Made by a program: the position numbers and the translations under genes
Virus record (IMG/VR): IMGVR_UViG_3300025030_000454
Location: 1 to 21,139 of that record
Source of the DNA: a virus
Length of the DNA stretch: 21,139 nucleotides
Reading direction: 5' to 3' (one strand)
Notes under the pieces: generated by a model
The model's input: the letters and a program-made list of their open reading frames with translations, nothing else
Told to the model about the DNA's origin: nothing
The model's database searches: none
Shown here: positions 15,031 to 21,139 of the stretch, piece after piece
Layout of the letters: every line of letters begins with the position of its first letter
Numbering within the stretch: position 1 is the stretch's first letter

Positions 15031-16100
15031 TAATTTACCCCCTCCAAAACTTTAGCAGTAACAACTGCACCTGGTTGATGAGGCACAGTGATCTGACTTG
15101 ATTTAGCGACTAAATATTCTATATCGCCTGGGTCGTCTGGAATATAAGTTTTTGAGAAAAATTCACTTGAAATCACTTGATTTATAGATTTATCAAAAAT
15201 TGGACCTCCGTAACGTCTAAATTTAGCCTTTGTAGCTATAAGTGATACGGAATTAGGTTCAATCATGTGCTTAGTCACCCCACCATCAGAGAAAGTTTCA
15301 ATATACTCATAAAGTTTTATTCCACCTGGAAGCGTACCAAGATAACGAGCGCCTTCGATATAGTTTTTTGTTAAATCTAAAGCACCAACAGCAATATTTC
15401 TTGAATCAAGTAGTTTTACAACATCTGTATTTTCCAAAATGCTATTTCCAACATTTGAACCAACGACCAGAACATCTGGATTGTAACCACAAGAGGTAAG
15501 AATCAATTTTGACCATTCGTTTAAGTTTTTAAATATCTTAGCTCCAGAGGAATCCCAGCAAATTGAACCTGTGTAAATTTGCTTATGCTCTTCAGGCATT
15601 CTGAAGTCAATTTCAATGGTCATTTTTTTATCTTTATATACTATTTTTCCATTTAATGTCTGAGCTGCCATCCATTCAATTCTACGTATGATACGATTTT
15701 TCATATCTAATTGTTCTTCACCTACATAAAGGTCTCTCGCATTAGAGATTATATTTGAAGAAGTATTGTTTTGAGATTGGCCAGGGACAACCATCTCATC
15801 AGTTTCAAAATCCAATTCTTTTTTCAACGCCATCATCGGTAATTTGATGAATTGTGCTTCTCTTTTGTTTTTTGCGACCATTGGAGATGAATCACCAACG
15901 GAAACGAATGGAGCCATTGTTTGACCACCATAAACAACATCTACTTTTATTCTTCTTGATGCTTTTTTAACATACCCGGAATACATAAGATAAGTTAAAA
16001 AAGTTGCTGGTGTAAAAATACTGTTTATTGATTCAGTTAAATCCCACCAATTGAATGTCAAATCATTAGGTGTTATGCCAAAATTTTTTTTACCACTCAC
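15030..16100 (-). CDS. Major capsid protein, lambda gpE family
   Basis: The 356-residue product has the size and motifs of the lambda-type capsid protein E. The N terminus contains FTPATFLTYLMYSG, and the E-loop area contains GGQTMAPFVSVGDSSPMVAK. ELDFETDEMVVPGQ, then LDMKNRIIRRIEWMAAQTL follows 'R.E.....l.tGki', a signature of the family. NPDVLVVGSNVGNSILEN, GGIKLYEYIETFSDGG and PHQPGAVVTAKVLE complete it. It forms the HK97-fold shell. It begins with GTG, which overlaps the preceding TGA as GTGA and has AAGGAGG at good spacing. Mu itself uses gpT here, so the head module differs. Confidence 0.92.
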   Translation of the reverse strand: MSGKKNFGITPNDLTFNWWDLTESINSIFTPATFLTYLMYSGYVKKASRRIKVDVVYGGQTMAPFVSVGDSSPMVAKNKREAQFIKLPMMALKKELDFETDEMVVPGQSQNNTSSNIISNARDLYVGEEQLDMKNRIIRRIEWMAAQTLNGKIVYKDKKMTIEIDFRMPEEHKQIYTGSICWDSSGAKIFKNLNEWSKLILTSCGYNPDVLVVGSNVGNSILENTDVVKLLDSRNIAVGALDLTKNYIEGARYLGTLPGGIKLYEYIETFSDGGVTKHMIEPNSVSLIATKAKFRRYGGPIFDKSINQVISSEFFSKTYIPDDPGDIEYLVAKSSQITVPHQPGAVVTAKVLEGVN

Positions 16101-16456
16101 TCTAAAACCTCCTTGAGAAAAATTCCTTTGCTTCTGAGAGATTGAATCGCATTCTCATCAATATCTACAATCATTGCTTTATTTAATTCTGCATGAAAGA
16201 AAGCAATAGAATTTTCTTCCCTTGATGTAGCATCAACATCATATTTCAAAATACAATCTGGCTCTTGATTACCGTCAATGGCATCGATATTATATTTTGT
16301 ATATTTCCCCTTGTTTGCTCCAGTAGTTATTTTTCCGAGTATTGTCAATGCGGGTAGTTTAACGCCTTGAACAATCGTCACGCCATCAGTGATAATTGGA
16401 TGATCACCAGCGATAATATTTTTTCCTTCTTTTTCTAAACTCTCAAAATATTCCAT
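16097..16456 (-). CDS. Head decoration protein, lambda gpD family
   Basis: The 119-residue product lies directly before the capsid gene, as lambda D precedes E. It has ILGKITTGANKGKYTKYN and the segment DATSREENSIAFFHAELNK, which fit the 'G.i......G.....' and 'a....v...G' beta-tulip layout of the family. The Ala-rich N-terminal segment (DHPIITDGVTIVQGVKLPA) contains 'ag.....t..v'. Such proteins trimerise on the expanded capsid and stabilise it. The start is preceded by AAGGA, one base after the upstream stop. Confidence 0.83.
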   Translation of the reverse strand: MEYFESLEKEGKNIIAGDHPIITDGVTIVQGVKLPALTILGKITTGANKGKYTKYNIDAIDGNQEPDCILKYDVDATSREENSIAFFHAELNKAMIVDIDENAIQSLRSKGIFLKEVLE

Positions 16457-16457
16457 T

Positions 16458-16883
16458 CTATATTCCTTTTTGCTTACTGAATTGATTTATTGCATCTGCA
16501 ATTCTTTGGCCTGCACCAAGTTCTTTATTCGAAGTATCTCCACTATTTTGACCAAAAACAGTAACCCCTACAACTGGTGGTAAAGAACTAAAATTATTAA
16601 AAATTTGTTCTTTAACTTCATCTGAAGTTTTTTCATCTTTCATTATTACAGAAAATTGAGTTGCTACATGAGCTGTTATTTTACCTTCCGTTACTAAAGT
16701 ATTTAATTCTTTTGAAAAATCTCTTTTGTTTTGTACCGTATTTTGAGATTCAAAATACCTGAGTAATTTATCAACTCCACTTGAAACATCAGAGAAATTT
16801 TTAGTTAAACCATTCATTTGAGTTTCCATATTGGCAAATTTTGCCTGTAAGGCTTCAAAATCTTTTTTTTCTTGTTCTGTCAT
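16458..16883 (-). CDS. Nested scaffold protein from an internal start
   Basis: An in-frame ATG at 16883 begins MTEQEKKDFEALQAKF and is preceded by GAGGGGGG about nine bases away, which is a strong ribosome-binding site for an internal position. The 141-residue product would be the scaffold domain only: a coiled coil (about 1-60), then a helical C-terminal part (SKELNTLVTEGKITAHVATQ). In Mu, gene Z starts inside gene I in the same way, and lambda C/Nu3 shares the design. The nested reading is inferred from this site and analogy. Confidence 0.65.
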   Translation of the reverse strand: MTEQEKKDFEALQAKFANMETQMNGLTKNFSDVSSGVDKLLRYFESQNTVQNKRDFSKELNTLVTEGKITAHVATQFSVIMKDEKTSDEVKEQIFNNFSSLPPVVGVTVFGQNSGDTSNKELGAGQRIADAINQFSKQKGI

Positions 16884-17366
16884 TGGTTCTTTACCCCCCT
16901 CATTATCTCTACTAAAAATAGACTTATCTAATTCAAACTGAAATAAGTAGTTAAAATTTGCTGATGTTTGCCCAAAAAGTTGGGGTAATAATGCAAAAGG
17001 ATTTTGTGGTGCAGATCTACCCAAAAGAGCTAAACCAGCAATATCTATTTTTTTAGTTCCGTCACCATAAACCTCTGGACTACAAGCAATTAATTTTCCT
17101 GTTACAATTGCCTCTTTGATATAATCATTAAAGAAATAATCAACAGCGTAAACATCCCCTTTTTGGTTGATTCGAATCTCTTTAATTTCACCTTGTGAAA
17201 ATTCATCAGCATCAGTTCTTAAATCCCACGGATACTTATGTCCTACAAAAACTGGTATTTTTATTTTTGTGGCATTAAATCTATTTACAAATTCTTCAAC
17301 TACCTCTTTTGTGTATTTACCTTGTGGCCATTCACCACAGGAAAATATAAGAAATTCCTTAGGCAT
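16458..17366 (-). CDS. Head maturation protease/scaffold, Mu gpI-like
   Basis: The 302-residue product begins MPKEFLIFSCGEWPQGKYTK. PVFVGHKYPWDLR, GEIKEIRINQKGDVYA and EAIVTGKLIACSPEVYGDG follow the gpI pattern 'P..iGHp...pa.G.i......g..l.a......a...G.y..vSp'. Conserved His43 and Ser96 are likely catalytic residues, and GLALLGRSAPQNPF is the typical 'h..alLg..P.a' block. Residues beyond 160 are Glu/Lys/Gln-rich helix, which would be the scaffold part. The start at 17366 has AGGAGG six bases upstream, better than the in-frame GTG at 17387. It overlaps the small gene upstream by eight bases. Confidence 0.85.
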   Translation of the reverse strand: MPKEFLIFSCGEWPQGKYTKEVVEEFVNRFNATKIKIPVFVGHKYPWDLRTDADEFSQGEIKEIRINQKGDVYAVDYFFNDYIKEAIVTGKLIACSPEVYGDGTKKIDIAGLALLGRSAPQNPFALLPQLFGQTSANFNYLFQFELDKSIFSRDNEGGKEPMTEQEKKDFEALQAKFANMETQMNGLTKNFSDVSSGVDKLLRYFESQNTVQNKRDFSKELNTLVTEGKITAHVATQFSVIMKDEKTSDEVKEQIFNNFSSLPPVVGVTVFGQNSGDTSNKELGAGQRIADAINQFSKQKGI

Positions 17367-17526
17367 TAGATTCCTCCTGATTACCACATTCTTTATCCAT
17401 TACATGTAATTTGTCAGAAAGTGGAATTTTTGGAACTACTCCATGTATTAAATGATTAATTCCATGAGCAATATTTACCAACCCTGTTTTTGTGTTATAA
17501 ATTAAATGTTTTAAATATTTTCTCAT
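17359..17526 (-). CDS. Small hypothetical protein between amidase and protease
   Basis: A 55-residue gene, MRKYLKHLIYNTKTGLVNIA, followed by HGINHLIHGVVPKIPLSDKL and ending CGNQEESNA. The ATG overlaps the amidase stop as ATGA, and its end overlaps the protease start by eight bases. This tight packing supports a real gene although no strong ribosome-binding site is seen. The N-terminal 35 residues are amphipathic rather than clearly membrane spanning, so a holin is doubtful. Function unknown. Confidence 0.68.
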   Translation of the reverse strand: MRKYLKHLIYNTKTGLVNIAHGINHLIHGVVPKIPLSDKLHVMDKECGNQEESNA

Positions 17527-18053
17527 GTTTTGTTATAAACCTCTTTTTTAAAGGCATCCCATTCTTTAGAGTTTTCAACAAAAAATCTGTGACAGTTTTT
17601 ACCCGTAACGTCATAATGCAAGTAAACATCTTTTTGAGCATCAAGATTGTATCTTCTGCACAAATCCGTAGTTAAAGAAACTAAAGATTCGTATGTACTT
17701 GAGTTCATGACTCCGTTATCGTTGATGTGACAACATTCTATACCTATAGTGCAATCATTTGGATATGAAGATAGATTTTTCAAAGCAATTTCTTTATATA
17801 CTTTTGCTCCAACATGATATGCCATTTCGTTTTCTGGAATACATCTTATTACTTCACCTTTTAGCCCAATGATATAATGAGCAGAGCCATAATCAGATTT
17901 TCCGTCTTTTCTGTTTTCAAAAAAATTTCTGTTTTGCGCTGCCGTTGTATTTTTATTTGCAACATAATGTATTACAAGCCCTTTGACGGCACTGAGTGGC
18001 TTTTCTGGTCTACTAAATTGGTTTGGAGTTAAAAGCATTTCTTTTATAGTCAT
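17523..18053 (-). CDS. N-acetylmuramoyl-L-alanine amidase (endolysin)
   Basis: The 176-residue product has one Amidase_2 (T7 lysozyme type) domain. His29 in VIHYVAN, His146 and Cys154 in LHYDVTGKNCHR fit the zinc ligands, and Lys152 sits between them. His146-Lys152-Cys154 has the same 6- and 8-residue spacing as T7 lysozyme H122, K128 and C130. SAHYIIGLKGEVIRC is the substrate-binding loop block, and IECCHINDNG the 'GIE......g' strand. It cleaves peptidoglycan for lysis. There is no signal peptide, so a holin or similar is needed. The start (18053) has AGGAGA upstream, but this lies in a hairpin arm; the TTG at 18092 would precede that hairpin and seems unlikely. Confidence 0.92.
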   Translation of the reverse strand: MTIKEMLLTPNQFSRPEKPLSAVKGLVIHYVANKNTTAAQNRNFFENRKDGKSDYGSAHYIIGLKGEVIRCIPENEMAYHVGAKVYKEIALKNLSSYPNDCTIGIECCHINDNGVMNSSTYESLVSLTTDLCRRYNLDAQKDVYLHYDVTGKNCHRFFVENSKEWDAFKKEVYNKT

Positions 18054-18059
18054 AAATTT

Positions 18060-18087
18060 TTGTCTCCTAAAGTTGATGAGGAGACAA
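18060..18087 (-). promoter_or_regulatory. Hairpin sequestering the amidase ribosome-binding site
   Basis: The minus strand holds a perfect 9-bp inverted repeat, TTGTCTCCT ... AGGAGACAA, with a 10-base loop. The AGGAGA Shine-Dalgarno of the amidase (complement of 18063-18068) is entirely inside the 3' arm, nine bases before the ATG. In mRNA that starts upstream of the hairpin, the site would be paired. This could hold endolysin translation low until a late event or a start inside the loop. It could alternatively be a DNA operator. Confidence 0.6.
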
Positions 18088-18221
18088 TGCAATAAAAAAA
18101 AATCACTTTCAAAAAAAGTTTTGAGAAAAAAGTTTAGGAAAAAGTTTAGGAAAGATTTTTCAAAAAAGTTTACTTGAATAAGTTTTTTAGTTTATATAAA
18201 CCGTTAAAACGGAGACTAAAC
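18088..18221. promoter_or_regulatory. Divergent promoter region between the late modules
   Basis: An AT-rich intergenic stretch separates the two divergent modules. AAGTTT recurs at 18116, 18130, 18142, 18166 and 18180, three of these as AAGTTTA(G/C) and two of them as AAGTTTAGG, at 12-24 base spacing. For the plus strand, TTTACT (18169) and TATATA (18193) are separated by 18 bases and could be -35 and -10 boxes. CCGTTAAAACGG (18201-18212) is a short palindrome near the expected start. No clear minus-strand promoter was found; phage late promoters often need an activator. The region has no gene that I can support. Confidence 0.4.
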
Positions 18222-18428
18222 ATGAAAAAAATAATAGCAATTTTAATAATTGCGTCTATTTTGATATGTGCTTTTATAGCACTTCCAAAAATTTTAAAAA
18301 GAAACGACTCAACTAAAAACAACGCAATCAAAGAGTTAGAAGAAAGGACAGATACAAATGAAGAAACTAATAATAATGATGTTACTTTTGATAGTATCAT
18401 CAATGGCAACATACTCAAAAAATATTAA
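18222..18428 (+). CDS. Small single-pass membrane protein
   Basis: The 68-residue product has an N-terminal membrane segment (about residues 4-21, IIAILIIASILICAFIAL), a basic patch KILKR and a charged tail rich in Glu, Asn and Thr. CGGAGA precedes the ATG at 18222. It lies across from the amidase and overlaps the next gene by 71 bases in another frame. A holin-like, inner-membrane spanin-like or release role is possible. The Cys near residue 16 follows a poor lipobox (ILIC), so a lipoprotein is doubtful. An earlier start at 18174 would be non-ATG and has no site. Confidence 0.7.
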   Translation: MKKIIAILIIASILICAFIALPKILKRNDSTKNNAIKELEERTDTNEETNNNDVTFDSIINGNILKKY

Positions 18429-18963
18429 AAAAATTGATTTTATTGAGTATGTCAAGAAAAGTGATGATGAAAAATATTCACTACTACTAACATACAGAAA
18501 AAATCAATTGAAGATAAGTCTTGATGAGTTTAAAAAGAAAAGTGAGCATGAAAAATATTTACTACTAGAAAAGTACATAGAAACCCCATCAAAAATAACA
18601 TTAGAAGATTTCAAAAAAAAGGGTGATTTCGAAAAATATATAATTTTACAAATAACTGTATCTGAAACTATCAAATATAGAAATCTCTTTACAAGCCAAT
18701 TAGAGATTTCAAAACTTGCATTTAAGGGATTAGAAGCAAAGAGTAAAAAGTTTGGAATCTCTTTTTCGGCTGGCTATGATTTATCGATGAAATCGAATTC
18801 AGAGATTTTTAATACTTTTAATTTTTACAATGATTATTATATTTTCTTATCAAAATATATTTTCATTATACCTGGTCTAAAAATAGATATGAATTATAAA
18901 CTATTTGATACATCTGTATTTTGGGGCGGTGGAATAAAGTTCGGTTTTGGAGTAATGTTTTAA
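18358..18963 (+). CDS. Exported protein with three helical repeats and a beta-strand C terminus
   Basis: The 201-residue product begins with a clear signal peptide, MKKLIIMMLLLIVSSMATYS. Three imperfect repeats of about 27 residues follow (about 24-105), each with a 'D/E-F-x-x-x-K-K-x-x-x-x-E-K-Y-x-x-L' core: FIEYVKKSDDEKYSLL, DEFKKKSEHEKYLLL and EDFKKKGDFEKYIIL. The last 70 residues (FGISFSAGYDLSM ... WGGGIKFGFGVMF) have alternating hydrophobic strands, Gly turns and a terminal Phe, as outer-membrane barrel proteins do. The gene starts inside the previous one, with AAGGA nine bases before the ATG. It is not a lipoprotein. A role in lysis, or in protecting the lysogen at the surface, is a guess. 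Confidence 0.75.
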   Translation: MKKLIIMMLLLIVSSMATYSKNIKKIDFIEYVKKSDDEKYSLLLTYRKNQLKISLDEFKKKSEHEKYLLLEKYIETPSKITLEDFKKKGDFEKYIILQITVSETIKYRNLFTSQLEISKLAFKGLEAKSKKFGISFSAGYDLSMKSNSEIFNTFNFYNDYYIFLSKYIFIIPGLKIDMNYKLFDTSVFWGGGIKFGFGVMF

Positions 18964-18974
18964 GGAGAATGTTA

Positions 18975-19781
18975 ATGCTGCCAGAAATCAATAATGTAAA
19001 TGCGACTATAACGTATCTTGGGCTTGGGTTAATACTTGCTAGTCTAGTTGTTTTCTTAGTAATTAAATTTACAAGTAAACTAACAAAAATACCAAAAATA
19101 AAAGCTTCTCTTGGAGGAAATGAAATAGAGATAGGAAGCGATACAGACAAAGAAAACCTTCAATCAACAGATGAAATAGTATATATCAATACTGAAGTAG
19201 TGGATGATCTTGACAAATATTCATCTCAATTGAGCAAAGTAAATAACATTGATCATCTATATCGACAGATGAGGGAGTCTGAAGAAGGAATAAATGTACT
19301 GAATTGCATTTTAAAAGAGCATTTTTCTGAAAGATTAAATAAATATATTTTAGAAAAAACCTTAGTTTTTTCTGAGTCAAAAACTCAAGCATCTGAAGAA
19401 TATTATTCATTCTTACTTGAAAAAATATCAGAAGAAAATAAGAAAAAGTTAAAAATATTTATAATAGAAAACGGATTTGATGAATATACTGAGGCTGGGT
19501 TTGAAGAATACAAAAAAAATAAACTCGAAGTTTTTATGGCGACTGTTAAAGATATAAAAAAAGCTAAATATAAAACTGAAATTCTATTAGTTCCTGAATC
19601 GTTTCAGGAGAAAGAAAATGTTGATTTTATAAATGAAGCAATGAAAAAACATACTTACAAAATTTTAGACAGGGTAAGACTAAACGCGATTGACCACAAG
19701 CGAATAAAAAATAGTCTAGAAGAAAAAATTCAACAATTAAAAACTGAAGTGAAAGAGATGATTAAGGGAAATAATAAATGA
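18975..19781 (+). CDS. Membrane-anchored protein of unknown function
   Basis: The 268-residue product has one membrane helix at about residues 12-30 (TITYLGLGLILASLVVFLVI), then a basic stretch and a long, charged, mostly helical soluble part. The end (about 225-268, DHKRIKNSLEEKIQQLKTEV) is a likely coiled coil. AAGGAG lies seven bases before the ATG at 18975. It lies between the exported protein and the small terminase, overlapping the latter by ATGA. The context and N-terminal anchor allow a holin-like or lysis regulator role, but this is larger than most holins. I do not recognise it. Confidence 0.72.
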   Translation: MLPEINNVNATITYLGLGLILASLVVFLVIKFTSKLTKIPKIKASLGGNEIEIGSDTDKENLQSTDEIVYINTEVVDDLDKYSSQLSKVNNIDHLYRQMRESEEGINVLNCILKEHFSERLNKYILEKTLVFSESKTQASEEYYSFLLEKISEENKKKLKIFIIENGFDEYTEAGFEEYKKNKLEVFMATVKDIKKAKYKTEILLVPESFQEKENVDFINEAMKKHTYKILDRVRLNAIDHKRIKNSLEEKIQQLKTEVKEMIKGNNK

Positions 19782-20275
19782 AAAAAGACATTGATAATAA
19801 TATAGATGAAAAGCGAATAAAAGCATACAGATTATACACTGAAAATAGAAAAAGAATTGAAGAGATTGCGAAAGAATTAGGTTGCTCAATATCAACTATA
19901 TACAGATACAAACAAGAAGATAAAGAAAATGATATTGATTGGGACGCAGACAGAAACTTGCTTAGTTTGTCACCAGACGAAATTAAAAATCGACTTTTTT
20001 CATCAATTGCTAAAATATTAATTGAAACTCAAAAAACAAAAAAACCCATAGACTCAAAACAAGCAGATGCGTTATCTAAATTGTATGGAATAGTAAAAAA
20101 AGTTTATCCCAAAGACATTGTTTTTGGCGTAATAATTGATGTGCTAAAAATTATTTCTGAAGATATGGAAATCTATAAAAAACTTGATCCTGATTTCTAT
20201 AAGAAATTCAAAGACAGATTACCTTCGATACAAGAAAAAATTGAAAAATCTTACGCACTGGTATTTGAAGAATGA
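19778..20275 (+). CDS. Small terminase subunit-like protein, DUF1804-type helix-turn-helix
   Basis: The 165-residue product has an N-terminal helix-turn-helix: AYRLYTENRKRIEEIAKELG and then CSISTIYRYKQED (about residues 16-48), followed by WDADRN. This is the pattern of DUF1804-type phage proteins and of small terminases that recognise packaging sites. The remainder is helical (IKNRLFSSIAKILIETQKTK, then SKQADALSKLYGIVKKVYPK), suitable for oligomerisation. It overlaps both neighbours by ATGA and lies immediately before the large terminase, which supports the call. Transposable phages package from the phage end into host DNA, so this protein would recognise a site near the other end. Confidence 0.83.
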   Translation: MKKDIDNNIDEKRIKAYRLYTENRKRIEEIAKELGCSISTIYRYKQEDKENDIDWDADRNLLSLSPDEIKNRLFSSIAKILIETQKTKKPIDSKQADALSKLYGIVKKVYPKDIVFGVIIDVLKIISEDMEIYKKLDPDFYKKFKDRLPSIQEKIEKSYALVFEE

Positions 20276-21139
20276 CAAAAAGTCGACAAAAGAAAATCAA
20301 AAATCTTACTCAATTCTATAAAGAATGGGACAGTCTCGTATCTGAAATAGAAGCCGGTTCCTGTTTTGATGACAATTCAGAAAAAGCAAAAGAAAAAAGA
20401 ATTAAAAAATCAGAAGATGATTTACTATATTTTGCAAAAACTTATTTCCCTGACTATTTTAGAAATAAATCTCCAAAATTTCATAAGGAGTGGGAAGAAC
20501 TCACAAAAAATAAAGGAATGATACAGCTGGTATTAGCTTCAAGAGGTCTTTCAAAATCAACTTTTTTCACTCTTGTATTCGCACTTCATGGAGTGCTTTT
20601 TGGTCAAAGTAAATTTACTTTGATTGGTTCTTATGTTGAAGATAAAGCGTCTGTTTTTACTGGTAGAATTTTATTGGAACTAAAATACAATCCAAGAATA
20701 TTAAATGATTTTGGTGATTTGATTAAATCATCTTTAAAAAAAAGTGTAAAACATTTTTCTATAATCTCACCAATCAAAAAAGTTGTTTGTACCATCAAAG
20801 CTATCTCTATTCTACAAGACCCAAGAGGTTTGATTTCTGGACCATTCAGACCAGATAGAGTCATTCTTGATGATGTACAAAATAGAAAACGAGCAAAAAG
20901 TGAAAAGTGGGTTGAAAATGCGCTTGAATGGATTCAGTTAGACTTGATCCCAGCTTTAGAACCAGATGTTTATGTTTGTATAGTGGTCGCAACGCCAATG
21001 CACGACAATTGCCTTGTTTGTCAGTTAGAGCGAGGAAACGAAGAAAATGAGATTGATCCAGTATTTACAAAAAAATACCCTGCGATTGATAGTGACGGGA
21101 AGTTGATGTGGCCTGAAAGATTTCCACAAGCGACATTAG
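20272..21139 (+). CDS. Large terminase subunit (ATPase part; continues beyond window)
   Basis: The first 289 residues are present. LVLASRGLSKSTFF (about 86-99) holds a Walker A of the 'asRG.sKST' type found in Mu gp28-like terminases. RVILDDVQNRKRAKS (Asp200, Asp201) is the Walker B with the following arginine-rich coupling segment. FAKTYFPDYFRNKSPKFHKE before it is the usual 'f...fFp..f..p.f...H.e' adenine-binding lead-in, and VVATPMHDNCL is motif III-like. The nuclease domain would follow right of the window. The ATG overlaps the small terminase stop as ATGA. It powers DNA packaging into the procapsid. Confidence 0.93.
   Translation, partial: MTKSRQKKIKNLTQFYKEWDSLVSEIEAGSCFDDNSEKAKEKRIKKSEDDLLYFAKTYFPDYFRNKSPKFHKEWEELTKNKGMIQLVLASRGLSKSTFFTLVFALHGVLFGQSKFTLIGSYVEDKASVFTGRILLELKYNPRILNDFGDLIKSSLKKSVKHFSIISPIKKVVCTIKAISILQDPRGLISGPFRPDRVILDDVQNRKRAKSEKWVENALEWIQLDLIPALEPDVYVCIVVATPMHDNCLVCQLERGNEENEIDPVFTKKYPAIDSDGKLMWPERFPQATL

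Larger units (their letters stand above)
324..21139. mobile_element. Mu-like transposable prophage, right-end portion
   Basis: The stretch holds a near-complete head and contractile-tail gene set in Mu-like order, from gpI-type protease through gp36-like, sheath, tube, frameshifted chaperone, tape measure, gpP, V, gp46, J and I to tail fibre. It ends at a TG terminus carrying 22-bp repeats that look like transposase-binding sites. Differences from Mu are the lambda-type D and E capsid proteins in place of gpT, and a terminase-lysis module transcribed in the opposite direction. Transposase, repressor, portal and the left end are not in the window. The Mu-like label rests on the structural gene order and the terminal repeats, not on a seen transposase. 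Confidence 0.8.

Noticed and set aside
14516-15055. Plus-strand frame with SSLSESSFGG-type repeats
   Set aside because: It is the antisense shadow of the 39-bp repeat gene; the minus-strand frame has the ribosome-binding site, operon overlap and a compact N-terminal domain.
18201-18212. CCGTTAAAACGG as a transcription terminator
   Set aside because: The stem is only 4-5 bp with no T-run after it, and it lies just before a start codon.

Overview
The window is most of the structural half of a Mu-like (transposable, contractile-tailed) prophage in an AT-rich bacterium (about 30% GC by eye, standard code with TGA as stop). I cannot name the host. A Sec-exported protein ending in Phe beside the lysis genes, and the Cas12b-like flank, hint at a diderm, possibly a spirochaete, but that is inference.

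Left flank (1-323, minus strand): the C-terminal part of a gene that does not belong to the phage. Its RuvC-III motif (QADINAS), its GGELFAS lead-in and its long tail after the motif resemble the end of the type V-B CRISPR effector Cas12b. The reading frame loses its N-terminal side exactly where a Mu-type phage end starts. This end has a terminal TG at 324, two abutting 22-bp repeats and a third repeat further in, placed as in the right end of phage Mu. The simplest reading is that the phage transposed into the cas12b-like gene and split it.

Minus-strand late module (443-18053, transcribed right to left): N-acetylmuramoyl-alanine amidase, a small protein, gpI-type protease with a nested scaffold start, decoration protein D-like, major capsid protein E-like, a protein with 39-bp tandem repeats, a small protein, gp36-like, tail-completion gpS/gpG-like, tail-terminator-position protein, a small protein, contractile sheath, tail tube, tail assembly chaperone with a -1 frameshift extension, tape measure, gp43-position tail protein, gpP/D-like hub, spike V, gp46/W-like wedge, baseplate J, tail protein I, a large tail fibre with a collar domain, and one unknown gene next to the phage end. 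Most junctions are ATGA or TAATG overlaps, so the module is a translationally coupled operon.

Plus-strand module (18222 to beyond 21139): two overlapping small exported or membrane proteins, a membrane-anchored unknown, a small terminase with helix-turn-helix, and the large terminase, which runs off the window. The two modules diverge from a short AT-rich region at 18088-18221. The amidase ribosome-binding site lies in the 3' arm of a perfect hairpin. Portal, head-morphogenesis, transposase and repressor genes are not in the window and would be expected to the right.
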